Made by a program: the position numbers and the translations under genes. The notes beneath the pieces were generated by a model. The model had not been told where the DNA came from and ran no database searches. It saw nothing but the letters and a program-made list of their open reading frames with translations. Below are positions 1 to 9,400 of a DNA stretch of 34,539 bases, one piece after another; the stretch's first letter is position 1; each line of letters starts with the position of its first letter. The stretch comes from an uncultured Eubacterium sp. (GTDB lineage: Bacteria > Bacillota > Clostridia > Lachnospirales > Lachnospiraceae), in assembly GCA_947090545.1 (NCBI GenBank), contig CAMUPC010000016.1, forward strand, positions 1-34,539, given 5' to 3'.

Positions 1-90
1 CCCTGCTTTTGTTCAGCAGGATGCCAAGTGCTTCTAAACCTTCTTCCAAGGCCGCAGCCAGGGCGTGCCCATCCCCTCTCCCGGCTGGTT
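1..90 (-). repeat. partial, diverged copy of the palindromic repeat element, truncated by the window edge
   Basis: The first 30 bases match the reverse complement of positions 303-332 with few mismatches, sharing CCCTGCTTT.GTTCAGCAGG and CCAAG. Similarity weakens through 31-80, and 81-90 (CCGGCTGGTT) is the exact reverse complement of 243-252. This is therefore an inverted, diverged copy of the left arm plus part of the core of the element at 243-487, cut by the window start. Positions 91-242 between the two copies hold no gene or clear promoter that I can see. Confidence 0.65.
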
Positions 91-242
91 TTCACATGTT
101 TTACACACGATAGCGGCGCGTTATGCGTTTCCAAGGTTTCTTGTTTCTTTGCGCAAATGTTAAGGCTTAGACTGTGAGGAGTTTTCATTTGGGTCTGGAT
201 GCGGTGTTGGCTTTTATCAGTTTTTTATTTAGAGCTTGCGAT

Positions 243-487
243 AACCAGCCGGAGGAAGGGGCGCGGGACTGGCTTGCGGTTCCGTTGGAAAAATGTTAGG
301 AGCCCTTGGTATCCTGCTGAACGAAAGCAGGGGCGAAGCCAAGCGGCACCTTTAGCTGCTGGCGGAAGCCAGGGCGAACTAGGTGCCGCGCCCGGACGGA
401 GCCAAGATGTAGCGCAGGATGCTTAGGGCTCCTTACATTTTGGAAAAGGAACCGCAAGCCAGTCCCGCGCCCCTTCCTCCAGCGTCC
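243..487. repeat. palindromic repeat element with long inverted arms and a structured core
   Basis: Positions 251-283 and 448-480 are a perfect 33-base inverted repeat. The pairing continues inward with a few mismatches to 305/426, where GGAGCCC faces GGGCTCC, giving arms of about 55 bases around a core of about 120 bases. The flank GGACGCYGGAGG also occurs at 34479-34489. There is no transposase and no long ORF of its own; small ORFs crossing it look like by-products of GC-rich repeats. It could be a MITE-like non-autonomous element, a REP-like element or a mobile structured RNA, and I do not recognise a named family. Positions 488-560 hold only the leader and ribosome site of the next gene. 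Confidence 0.8.
299..432 (+). other. candidate structured RNA core inside the repeat element
   Basis: Read as RNA, this stretch offers nested and side-by-side helices. GGAGCCC (299-305) pairs with GGGCTCC (426-432), and GCGGCACC (343-350) with GGTGCCGC (382-389). There is a hairpin CTGGC-GGAA-GCCAG (359-372), another at 313-331 closed by CCTGCT/AGCAGG, and a small GGC-GAA-GCC. The GAAGCCAR motif occurs twice and GGAGCCAAG once more. The strand of any transcript is unknown and expression is not shown. I could not match it to a known RNA class. Confidence 0.35.
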
Positions 488-560
488 TTATCTGAAAAAA
501 ATACGGCACAAGACGAAAACTGTCACATTCTGGTTCACCAAGGTTAGGAGAAAAACACAG

Positions 561-2420
561 ATGATCCATAGAAAAAGATTTAAAATCAGTACCAATAAAA
601 AAGAATATCTGCTCGCCGCTTTTTTTGCCTTGCTGTATCTTACCTTATCGGCAGGCACTTTAAAGGCAGCTACATCTGCCGCAGAAGCATCCGCACCGCA
701 AGGGCCGCAGTACAGTGAGGACGGCAGCCAGATCATATACACCAATCTCTTTTTTGGAAGCTACCCGCAGTCCGAGGTGACTGGAGCTGACCTGACGCCT
801 GCGATTCAGGATGCGGCATATGACAGTTATGGAGACGCGTGGGTGGATGGTGTTAAGTACCGCCGTGTCCGCAAGGAAGATGCCAATCAGAAGGAGCAGT
901 TTGGAGACAGCGAATACCGGTATTTTAAATGGGAGCGGATTCGGTGGCGTGTGCTTGCCAATGATGGAAATACGTTGTATGTCCTGGCGGATACGGGGCT
1001 TGACTGCAAAAGCTATCATGAGATGGGCGCGGCAGTTGCCTGGGAGGACAGTTCTCTGCGCAAATGGCTGAATGGTGCTTTTTATCGCACTGCTTTTTCT
1101 GACAGTGAGCGTGCGGCGATTGTGCAGCAGACGGTGGACAATCCTGCTTATGCGGCGCAGGGGACAGACAGCAGTACGCAGGATTTTATTTATGTACCGT
1201 CGATGGAGGAGATGGCGGGACGCAATTATGGGTTTCCTGCTGTTCAAAATCCATCTCCGTGCCGACAGATTCCGGCGAGTGCGTATGCGTATGCAATGGG
1301 GGCGCGCCTGGGCGAAGAGGATGGAACCGGGGAGCAGTTTTGCTGGTGGTGGCTGCGCAGCCCGGCTTCTGAGGAAGCGAATCCGTTTCGTTATGCGGCG
1401 CTGATGGGCAGTTCTGGGGCTTTTACGATGTATGGGCTTGTGGAAAATAAATACCGTGCTGTCGTTCCGGTGCTGCATATCCGCCTGGATTCTGGTGTGT
1501 GGACACGGGCGGATGATGCGTCGAGCGGTTCCGGCGGCGGGGAGTCTGCCGCAGAGCCTTTGGCTGTCAGCGCCCCGCATATGCAGCGCAGCCAGAATGT
1601 TGCAGCGTTTGACGTACAGGCGAGCGGTGGGCTTACAGACGAATACGAGTACCAGTGGTATTATGCCCCTTCCGATACAGGCAGCGGGCACCCGCTCAGC
1701 GAGTCTGATTACCAGTCGATCGTCTGGCAGGGGAAAGCGCTGTATATTGACCTGAAAGCGGACGACGTACCCGACGGGCTGTATTTATATTGTGCGGTCA
1801 GTGACGGGCGGTCTACGGTGGAAAGCAGCCGTGTCTGGTTTTCCAAAAAGAAAAAAAGCCAGACGATTACGTACAATAAGGGCAGTATTCAAAACGGGCA
1901 GATCGCTTACGGCGAAGCTTTTTCCTTAAAGGCAAAAAGCAATGGCGCGGCGTCTGCGATTTCTTATCAAAGCAGCAATCCGAAGATTTTGTCCGTCAGT
2001 GCATCCGGCAGGCTGAAAGCAAAAAACTACGGCAAGGCGTCTATTACGATCACAGCTTCGGATTCGCCGACCGATGAATACGGCAAAACGACCAAAAAGA
2101 TCACCCTGGCTGTCGTCCCAAAACAGGTGCAGGTAGCAAAGATCGTGCGTACAAGAAACAGCCAGGGCAGGCTGGAAAGCGTCTATGTCGAGTGGAAAAA
2201 GGACAAGACTATCGACGGATGCCAGTATAATATCGCCTACAACAAAAACTATACGAACAGCACCAACGGAGAAAAGGAAGGCACAGACAATTTCGTGCGC
2301 TTGAAATACTTGGACGTCAGCAAGGAAAAGCTGTATATTCGGGTGCGCACGTATAAAAAGGTTGGCAAAAAGACGTACTATGGAGCATGGAGCAAGAGCT
2401 ATATGCTGGCGATTACGTAA
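561..2420 (+). CDS. secreted DUF6273 protein with Ig-like, BIG2 and Fn3-like domains
   Basis: The 619-residue product is predicted to be exported. A lysine-rich start is followed by a hydrophobic stretch (about 13-31, LLAAFFALLYLTLSAGTL) and a likely cleavage near KAATSA. Residues about 58-310 fit the DUF6273 family: FFGSYPQSEV near the start, IRWRVLA, SSLRKWLNGAFY, and WWWLRSP followed by the closing VVPVLHIRL. An Ig-like segment follows (about 335-425), then a BIG2-type domain (about 428-515, SNPKILSVSASGRLKAK) and an Fn3-like end (about 520-619, YIRVRTYKKVGKKTYYGAWS). AGGAG at 546-550 sits about 10 bases before the ATG, supporting this start. It opens the plus-strand gene run, directly before the phosphatase/FHA/kinase genes, and no cell-wall anchor is visible. 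The function of DUF6273 is not known to me, so the role is left open. Confidence 0.85.
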   Translation: MIHRKRFKISTNKKEYLLAAFFALLYLTLSAGTLKAATSAAEASAPQGPQYSEDGSQIIYTNLFFGSYPQSEVTGADLTPAIQDAAYDSYGDAWVDGVKYRRVRKEDANQKEQFGDSEYRYFKWERIRWRVLANDGNTLYVLADTGLDCKSYHEMGAAVAWEDSSLRKWLNGAFYRTAFSDSERAAIVQQTVDNPAYAAQGTDSSTQDFIYVPSMEEMAGRNYGFPAVQNPSPCRQIPASAYAYAMGARLGEEDGTGEQFCWWWLRSPASEEANPFRYAALMGSSGAFTMYGLVENKYRAVVPVLHIRLDSGVWTRADDASSGSGGGESAAEPLAVSAPHMQRSQNVAAFDVQASGGLTDEYEYQWYYAPSDTGSGHPLSESDYQSIVWQGKALYIDLKADDVPDGLYLYCAVSDGRSTVESSRVWFSKKKKSQTITYNKGSIQNGQIAYGEAFSLKAKSNGAASAISYQSSNPKILSVSASGRLKAKNYGKASITITASDSPTDEYGKTTKKITLAVVPKQVQVAKIVRTRNSQGRLESVYVEWKKDKTIDGCQYNIAYNKNYTNSTNGEKEGTDNFVRLKYLDVSKEKLYIRVRTYKKVGKKTYYGAWSKSYMLAIT

Positions 2421-2487
2421 CAAAAAACAGGATGGTGAAGCTTTTGTGTTAGGGCGAAGGAAAACAGACAGGAAAAAAGAAAACAAC

Positions 2488-3429
2488 ATGCAGCCGGATA
2501 TGCAGCTAGGTGCCTTGTGTGCCTTGCAGGACATACAGCCAAATATGCAGACGCCGCCGGATACAGATCTGGAAGTGATTACCGAACAGCTTACAGAGTC
2601 CAAAGTCGTGACACAAAAGCTTCCGAAAAATAAAAGCACGACAGGCACGTCCTTATCCGGCACCCATATGATACAGATCGGGACAGCAAGCATTATCGGC
2701 AGCCGCAGGTCGCAGCAGGACGCTGTGTTTGGCTATGCGTCCGGCGGGACGGCGCTTGGCATTGTCTGTGACGGCATGGGCGGGCTTGCCGGAGGAGAAA
2801 CGGCAAGCCGTATTGCGCTCCAAAGCCTTGCCGATGCGTGGTTTGCGCAGTTGGAAATCGAAATAGATGATATTCCGGGTTTTTTCCGCAGGCAAGCCGC
2901 CGAAGCGGACAGGAAAGTCTATGTGCAGGAGGATACAGCCGGCAGGAGGCTACAGGCGGGCACAACGATTGTAGCCGCGATTATCCAAAAAGGCGGGCTG
3001 TACTGGCTCTCAGTCGGTGACAGCAAGCTGTATTTTATCCGCGGAAAAGAAATTCTTTCCTTAAATGTCGAGCATAATTACAGGATGGAGTTAAACGCGC
3101 TGCTGCGCCAGGGCAGGCTGACCGCGCAGGAATACGCGGCGGAAGAATACCGGGCGGAAGCGCTGACCAGCTACCTGGGCATCGGGGATCTCTCCGTGAT
3201 GGACGTAAGCCCCAGGGCATATCCGCTTAGGGAAGGCGATACGATTCTGCTGGCAAGCGACGGGCTGTATCGAAGTCTGCACGAAGAAGAGATTCTTGCA
3301 ATCGTCCAAAAAAACAGCCATTCGGTGCAGCAGGCGGCACAGGCGCTGACTGCGGCGGTAAACGGCAGAAAAAAACAGGACAATACGTCTGTAGTAATGA
3401 TGCGTTATACGATGGAGAAGCGAAGATGA
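2488..3429 (+). CDS. PP2C-family serine/threonine protein phosphatase (first copy)
   Basis: Cytoplasmic phosphatase of 313 residues, expected to remove phosphate from Ser/Thr residues, probably opposing the kinase two genes downstream. PP2C landmarks are in order: RSQQDAV, CDGMGG (metal-binding Asp95), GTT, GDSKLY (Asp178), ASDGLY (Asp258) and QDNTSV (Asp298). The usual Asn before Glu/Asp in the first motif is Gln here. The reading frame is open back to 2362 inside the previous gene. I chose the ATG at 2488 because a purine-rich GGAAAAAAG precedes it and earlier starts overlap the upstream gene; the site is weak, so the start is uncertain. About 60 residues of unrecognised, Gln/Thr-rich sequence come before the catalytic core, which starts near MIQIGTASI. 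It overlaps the FHA gene by four bases (ATGA), suggesting translational coupling. Confidence 0.9.
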   Translation: MQPDMQLGALCALQDIQPNMQTPPDTDLEVITEQLTESKVVTQKLPKNKSTTGTSLSGTHMIQIGTASIIGSRRSQQDAVFGYASGGTALGIVCDGMGGLAGGETASRIALQSLADAWFAQLEIEIDDIPGFFRRQAAEADRKVYVQEDTAGRRLQAGTTIVAAIIQKGGLYWLSVGDSKLYFIRGKEILSLNVEHNYRMELNALLRQGRLTAQEYAAEEYRAEALTSYLGIGDLSVMDVSPRAYPLREGDTILLASDGLYRSLHEEEILAIVQKNSHSVQQAAQALTAAVNGRKKQDNTSVVMMRYTMEKRR

Positions 3430-4070
3430 TATTAAAAAGATGTGACAAGGGACACTATTATGACGGCGAGATCTATCAGGAATGCCCGGAATGCAGCGGG
3501 AAGGCACAAAATGCCCAGGCGTTTGGCATGGAGGATACTGATTATGGAGACGAAGATTCTGTGACGGTCGCCCTGCCGCGCTCGCATGGACAAAGCAGTG
3601 CAAAAAACCAGGCACGCTTGGATGCATCGGAGGAGGAAAATGTAACAGTCGCCCTGCCGCATTCACATGGACAGCGCAAGCCCCGCAAACGTACTTTTAA
3701 GCCGGTGGTAGGCTGGCTTGTCTGTATCCAGGGAAAGGATTTCGGCAGCAGCTTTACGTTGCAGCTCGGCAAAAACTATATCGGCAGGTCTGTGCATATG
3801 GACGTGATGTTGCAGGGAGATGAAAGCATTGCCATGGAAAAACATGCGGCTGTGTATTATGTGCCGAAGTACCGCAGGTTTGCCGCAGAACCGGGGACGG
3901 CAGGAAAGCGGGTGTTTGTCAACAAAGAACAGATCCTGCGCCCGGTCTGGATCAAACAGCATGATAGGATAACGCTTGGAAATACAAGCCTGATGTTTTT
4001 TCCGTGCTGCGGAGAACATTTTAGCTGGGAAGAGCTGTTAAGAAAGTACATGGACAGCAGACGGCAATAA
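3426..4070 (+). CDS. zinc-ribbon and FHA-domain protein
   Basis: Cytoplasmic 214-residue protein likely to read phosphothreonine. The N-terminus has Cys6, His10, Cys20 and Cys23 in a spacing suited to one zinc ion. Residues about 95-192 form an FHA domain: LGKNYIGRS, where Gly120-Arg121-Ser122 match the conserved phosphate-binding start, then EKHAAV with His140, and ITLGNTSLMF. The Asn expected near the recognition loop may be Asn166 in VNKEQ. The linker carries two near-identical motifs, SVTVALPRSHGQ (45-56) and NVTVALPHSHGQ (72-83), each with a Thr in an acidic context. The start overlaps the phosphatase stop (ATGA), and the PASTA kinase gene follows after about 20 bases. FHA proteins encoded beside Hanks kinases and PP2C phosphatases usually act in the same signalling path; the partner here is inferred. 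Confidence 0.88.
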   Translation: MILKRCDKGHYYDGEIYQECPECSGKAQNAQAFGMEDTDYGDEDSVTVALPRSHGQSSAKNQARLDASEEENVTVALPHSHGQRKPRKRTFKPVVGWLVCIQGKDFGSSFTLQLGKNYIGRSVHMDVMLQGDESIAMEKHAAVYYVPKYRRFAAEPGTAGKRVFVNKEQILRPVWIKQHDRITLGNTSLMFFPCCGEHFSWEELLRKYMDSRRQ

Positions 4071-4092
4071 GCAAATGACAGGGGGAGCGGAT

Positions 4093-6420
4093 ATGACAAG
4101 ATGTATGGGCTGCATGGCTGAGATGACAGAGCAGGAACGGATATGCAGGCATTGCGGATACCAAAAGGACACAGATGTAAAAGAGGCATATTATCTGCTG
4201 CCCGGTACCATTTTAAAAGAAAAATACCTGATCGGCAGGGTGCTGGGCTACGGCGGATTCGGCGTTACGTATATCGGATGGGACCAGGTTTTGCAGCGCA
4301 AGGTAGCGGTCAAGGAATACCTTCCCAGCGATTTTGCGACCAGAAGCTACGGCTCCAGGCGGGTCACCGTATTTTCCGGCGAAGCGGCAGAGCAGTTTCA
4401 GGCGGGGCTTCACAGCTTTTTATTTGAAGCGAGGCGCCTGGCAAAGTTTAACGCGGTTGCGGAAACCGTCGATATTTACGACTGCTTTGAAGAAAACGGC
4501 AGCGGCTATATCGTGATGGAATACTTAGACGGCGCAACCGTCAAGGAAGTGCTGCGCAAAAGAAAACGCATCTCGGTCGAACAGGCACGCGCCATCGCAC
4601 TGTCTGTCCTGCGGGGCTTATCCGCTGTCCATAAAGAATCGATTATCCACCGTGATATCGCGCCGGACAATATTTTTATTACAAAAACAGGCAGGATCAA
4701 GATCTTAGATTTCGGCGCCGCCAGATACGCAACGGCAGTGCAGTCCAAGAGCCTTTCCGTTATTTTAAAGCCTGGCTTTGCGCCGGAAGAGCAGTACCGC
4801 AGCCGCGGCGAGCAGGGCCCGTGGACGGACATCTACGCACTTGGCGCGACGATCTACTGTATGATTACCGGAAAGCGCCCGGAAGAATCGATCCAGCGCC
4901 TTGCCGATGACCATGTAAAACCGCCTTCCCAGCTAGGCATTACGATCGACCCCAATATCGAAAACGCCATTATGAACAGCTTAAACGTCCGCAAAGAATA
5001 CCGTATCCAGGACGCCGACAGCTTTTACCGCGCCCTGTGCGGCAAAGAAGAGGTCGAGCGCATTGTAGAAAAAACAGACGCCAAAATCAACTGGAAGCTG
5101 CCCCTTTGGATGAAAGGCGCCGCCGTCTTTGCCGGCATCCTTGTATGCATCTGCGTTGGGCTGTTTGCCACCGGAAATCTGGGATTTACAAAAAAAGAAA
5201 TTACAAGCGCTGACGGCATTACAGCGCTGAGCGGGACACAGCGGTATGTGCCGAATGTCTCCGGCATGAGCTATGAAGAAGCTCAAGCCATAGTAAAAGA
5301 AAAAAATCTGAACCTGGTGATCAGCGGCATGAACTACAGTGAGAGCATTGCCAAAAATAAAATATTAAGCCAGAATCCGAAAGACGGCTCGATCGCAGAC
5401 GCAGAAGCAACGATCCAGGTCATTATGAGCGGCGGCAAAGAAGAAGTGATGATGCCGGACTTATCCGGCATGACCGCAGAGGAAGCAAAGCAGCTTATTA
5501 CAGGGCAAAACCTGCTGCTTTCTGAAAATGGCGTCAGCGAAGAGTACAGCGACGTCGTGGAAAAAGGCAGGGTCATTACACAAAGTATCCCTGCGGAAGA
5601 GCGCATTGCTGTCCAGACAGAGATCACATTATCGGTATCGCTGGGAAGCCTGAATGAAGAAACAGCGATTTTACAGGTGCCGGATGTTACAGGCATGACA
5701 AAAGAAAAAGCGGTGAAGCAGCTTCAAAAGCTCAAGGAGCAGGAAGGCTTTACCTATGTGCTTGGTGAAGTAAAAAATAAATACAGTACTGATGTGGAAA
5801 AAGGAAAAATTATCAGCCAGAAGCCAAAAGCAGGGCAGATGGTGCGCACAAATGAGCCAATCTGTATCGTGGTCAGCAAAGGGCCGGAAATGGTGCAGAT
5901 CCCAGAACTTGTCTATCTGACCAAAGACCAGGCGGTTGCGAAGCTGGAAAAGGCTGGGCTTACGGCGGAGATTAAGACGGAATACAGCGAGAAGGCGGCA
6001 GCAGGGCTTGTGACAGCGCAGAGTGCCAAGACAGGGTCGAAGGCGGCAAAAGGAAGCGTTGTTACGGTGACGGTCAGCCTGGGGAAAGCGCCGGTGCAGC
6101 AGAGCAGTGGGAATGCTGGGAACGGCGGAAGTGCTGGAAATAATGGAAGTACTGGGAATAGTGGAAGCAGCGGAGCGAGTGGATCGTCAGGTGGCAGTGG
6201 CGGAAGCAGCGGGAATGCCGGAAGCGGCGGAGCGTCGGGCGGAAGTGCTGGAAATGGCGGCGGACAGCCGTCTGGCGGGAATGCTGGGAATAGTGGAAGT
6301 GCTGGAAATAGCGGACAATCGCAGCCGGGTAGTGCTGGGAGCAGCGGGAATGCTGGGAACGGCGGCTCGGATGGGAATAAGGCGATTATGCCGGATGGCG
6401 GGAGTTTTGTTGTGGAATAG
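4093..6420 (+). CDS. membrane Hanks-type Ser/Thr kinase with zinc ribbon and four PASTA domains
   Basis: A 775-residue PrkC/PknB-like kinase. Residues 4-21 hold CxxC...CxxC (CMGC, CRHC), a zinc ribbon. The kinase domain spans about 45-320: glycine loop GYGGFG (52-57), Lys74 in VAVKEY, catalytic HRDIAPDN (Asp188, Asn193), DFG at 207-209 and APEEQY. Ala190 stands where Ser/Thr kinases normally have Lys. One membrane helix (about 338-360) is followed by four PASTA repeats (VPNVSGMS, MPDLSGMT, VPDVTGMT, IPELVYLT) that should face the wall. An unusual Gly/Ser/Asn-rich tail of about 100 residues follows and ends MPDGGSFVVE. The start at 4093 is chosen over 4075 because GGGGGAG lies just upstream of 4093. 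PASTA domains in this family bind muropeptides or wall precursors. It sits between the FHA gene and the giant LRR genes, so it may control either. Confidence 0.92.
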   Translation: MTRCMGCMAEMTEQERICRHCGYQKDTDVKEAYYLLPGTILKEKYLIGRVLGYGGFGVTYIGWDQVLQRKVAVKEYLPSDFATRSYGSRRVTVFSGEAAEQFQAGLHSFLFEARRLAKFNAVAETVDIYDCFEENGSGYIVMEYLDGATVKEVLRKRKRISVEQARAIALSVLRGLSAVHKESIIHRDIAPDNIFITKTGRIKILDFGAARYATAVQSKSLSVILKPGFAPEEQYRSRGEQGPWTDIYALGATIYCMITGKRPEESIQRLADDHVKPPSQLGITIDPNIENAIMNSLNVRKEYRIQDADSFYRALCGKEEVERIVEKTDAKINWKLPLWMKGAAVFAGILVCICVGLFATGNLGFTKKEITSADGITALSGTQRYVPNVSGMSYEEAQAIVKEKNLNLVISGMNYSESIAKNKILSQNPKDGSIADAEATIQVIMSGGKEEVMMPDLSGMTAEEAKQLITGQNLLLSENGVSEEYSDVVEKGRVITQSIPAEERIAVQTEITLSVSLGSLNEETAILQVPDVTGMTKEKAVKQLQKLKEQEGFTYVLGEVKNKYSTDVEKGKIISQKPKAGQMVRTNEPICIVVSKGPEMVQIPELVYLTKDQAVAKLEKAGLTAEIKTEYSEKAAAGLVTAQSAKTGSKAAKGSVVTVTVSLGKAPVQQSSGNAGNGGSAGNNGSTGNSGSSGASGSSGGSGGSSGNAGSGGASGGSAGNGGGQPSGGNAGNSGSAGNSGQSQPGSAGSSGNAGNGGSDGNKAIMPDGGSFVVE

Positions 6421-6446
6421 GGACGGATTGGATATAGGAGAAGGAT

Positions 6447-9400
6447 ATGAACAGAATTGTGAAACGAGGGGCGGCGTTGGGGCTGAGCCTGATGCTGGGT
6501 GTGATTGGAAGCGTGGGAGTGGCTAACCATAGATCCTATAGTGCTGCGGTTGTTAAAGCTGCGTTTACGGAAAATGAGCAGAAAGCAGCCGCAGGCGTGG
6601 TGGATATTTTAGATTATGAGAGTAATACTTCTGCTGCGGAATTTGCAGTAAACGATATTGCGGGATTTGAAAAGATTGCGGAATTGGTAAACTCTGGTAA
6701 GGAAACGTTTACAGGTAAAACAATTACGTTGATGGCGGATTTGAAGTATGATAAATCGGTTGAAAATAACCATAACGTAATTGGAGATTATGATCATGAA
6801 TTTGATGGTATATTTGATGGCGGATTTCATACGATCAGTGGTATTCATCTGAATTCAGATTTAAGGTGTGTGGGACTGTTCGGGCGAACCGGATTGAATG
6901 GAAAGATTTCTAAAATTATTTTGGAGGATTCAAATATCATATCGCAAGGTTCTTCTACTTCGGATACATATTTCGCCGGAGGAATTGTAGGTGGTCCTTG
7001 TGAGGCAGTGGTAAGTGAATGTATTAGTGAAAAAAACGTTGAAGTTACGGGAGGGAGAAATACAGATACAGGTGGAATTGTAGGGGATATGTATGCAAAT
7101 ATATCCAAATGCATAAATCTTTCTTTAGTAAAAGGAATGGGTTGTTCTGGTGGAATTGCTGGATGTATTAATTCTGATGGAAAAATAAAAGAATGCATAA
7201 ATTATGGAATGATATATAGTAATAATGATACTATGGGGGTTAGGATTGGAGGAATATGCGGTTTGTCAAACGGAGATACGGTTGAATGCTGCAATATGGG
7301 AGATGTATTAGCAGAAAATAAAGTATTAAGTACACCATGTGGCATTGGAGGGATTGCTGGTACCTCTGAAAAAGTTATAAATTGCTATAACACAGGACAA
7401 ATTATTGGAGCAGATCGTTTGTATGCAGGAGGTATTGTGGGAACCAGTAATGGCTCAGATAGAATAATAAAGAACGGTTATTCAACGGGAGAGGTTAAAA
7501 ATGGTTATCCTGGTGCTATTACATCTGTTTGTTCGAGTCGTATATGGGAATTGACCAATTGTTATTGGCTTACGGGAACAGCTCCTGACGGAGTATGTGA
7601 AACCGGACGTGGTGCATGGGCATCGGATGGAATTCAAGATACTTCTTCCGTTTTTGAATACAGTCGTGAGCAGATGGCATCTCAGGATTTTGTAAATGAA
7701 TTAAATGAAAATTGTAAAAACATGGGCTATGATGAAGTATGGGAGCCGGATGACAAGGGGATTAACTACGGCTATCCGGTTTTAAAAAATGTTCCATATA
7801 CGGTCGAGGAATTAACAAATTTTAATTTTAATGGTTTTGAGTGTAAAATTATGGATGGGGGTACAATTGGAATCCTAAAGTATCATGAGGATGGTTCCAA
7901 TGTGGCATTAGTGGTGCCTGCGGAAATAGATGGAAGAAGTGTGACAAATATACTTGAAGGCGCTTTTGCAGATTGTACAGGTTTAACAGAAATTACCATC
8001 CCGGATAGTGTGACGGAGATAGGCACAGGTGCATTTCAGGGATGTACAGGCTTGAAAGAGATTCTCATTCCACAAGAGTTAACAACAATAGGCAATTCTG
8101 TATTTTCTGGATGTACAGGCTTGACAAAAATTACAATTCCAGACAGTGTCACAGCCATAGGAAATTCAGCTTTTGCTCAATGCAGCAGCCTGAAAGAAAT
8201 AAGCATTCCAAATAGTGTAACAACCATAGAACAAGATGCTTTTAGCGGATGCAGCAGCCTTACAGACGTCTATTATGATGGAACAAAAAAACAGTGGAAC
8301 GAGGTTCAAATTGCATCAGGCAGCGGGCTGGAAGATGAAAGAATTACAATCCATTTCAATAAAGAAGATGAAACAGAAAATATTTATGAATGCAGGATAT
8401 TAGAGGATGATACAATTGAAATCGTAAAATATAACGGTTCCGATTCAATTTTACATATCCCTGAACAAATAGAGGAACGACGTGTTACAAGGATTGGAGA
8501 AGCAGCATTTTCAGGATGCACGAGCCTGACAGAAGCGGTGGTTCCATCTGGTGTCACAAGCATTGGCGGGTCAGCATTTTCGGGCTGTACCAATCTGGTG
8601 AAAATCGATCTTCCAGATGGAATTACGGATATCGAAGGAAATGCCTTTTTGAACTGTACCGGGCTGAAAGAGGTTAAAATTCCAGGCAGCATAGACCGCA
8701 TTCATGACAGCACTTTCGCCGGGTGTACAGGTTTGGCCAAACTGTGTATTCCATCCAATATAACAGATGTCAGTATGAATGCTTTCTCGGGTTGTTCCGG
8801 CTTGACGGAGGTTGAGATTCAAAATGGTGTCATCAATATAGAAGATGGGGCTTTTTCATTCTGTACGGCGTTAAGGGAAATACATATTCCGGTTAGTGTG
8901 GACAGTATAGGAGAGGGAGCTTTTGAAGCCTGCGACAGTTTGGAGGATGCCTATTATTCGGGCACGAAAGGACAGTGGGGCAAAATAAAAATCGATGCAG
9001 CCGGGAATGAAAAGCTTCTGTCTGCAAACATCCACTTTAAAGACAGCCCAATCGTGCTCCCGGAAGAACCAGCCCAGCCAGAAGTCCGTGACCCAAAACA
9101 GGAGCTGGACAGCCTAAAATCCAACGGCTCCTTCCAGCTTGGCGAGTTTACGCACTACCTGACCGAAGAGCAAATCGGCATTATGGAAAACTACCTCTAC
9201 ACCTGGCTCGCACAAGTCAATTACGCCTACCAGTATTCCGGCAGCAGCGCGCTCAAAGAGCTGGTCATGAAAAAAGCAGGCATTGACCCGGATGGTGATT
9301 TTGCATCCGGCATGGAGCAGGCGATTACCCATATTTCGGTTACTACGCCTTACGGCACAAAAACCTTGGAAATCACGATGGGCATTGGAAAGCCGGACAG

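Noticed and set aside
199-426. Small plus-strand ORF in the palindromic element with GRSQ/GGSQ repeats
   Set aside because: The start has no ribosome site and the repeats arise from the hairpin-forming GAAGCCAR motifs; better explained as RNA or repeat structure.
660-1691. Long open frame on the minus strand opposite the DUF6273 gene
   Set aside because: It has no ribosome site, a composition rich in Arg/His/Pro/Cys, and lies wholly opposite a gene with clear domains; a by-product of codon bias.
2362-2487. Longer version of the first phosphatase starting inside the DUF6273 gene
   Set aside because: It would overlap the upstream gene by about 60 bases, and its first 42 residues are basic and unlike PP2C proteins; the ATG at 2488 is more plausible.
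6107-6526. Plus-strand open frame over the end of the kinase gene
   Set aside because: It is the alternative frame of Gly/Ser/Asn-rich repeats and runs into the next gene's start; the same pattern appears over the linkers of the LRR genes.
7830-9010. Regular repeats resembling a CRISPR or DNA satellite
   Set aside because: The period of about 69 bases corresponds to 23-residue LRR units in frame, with degenerate DNA; there are no identical repeats with unique spacers.
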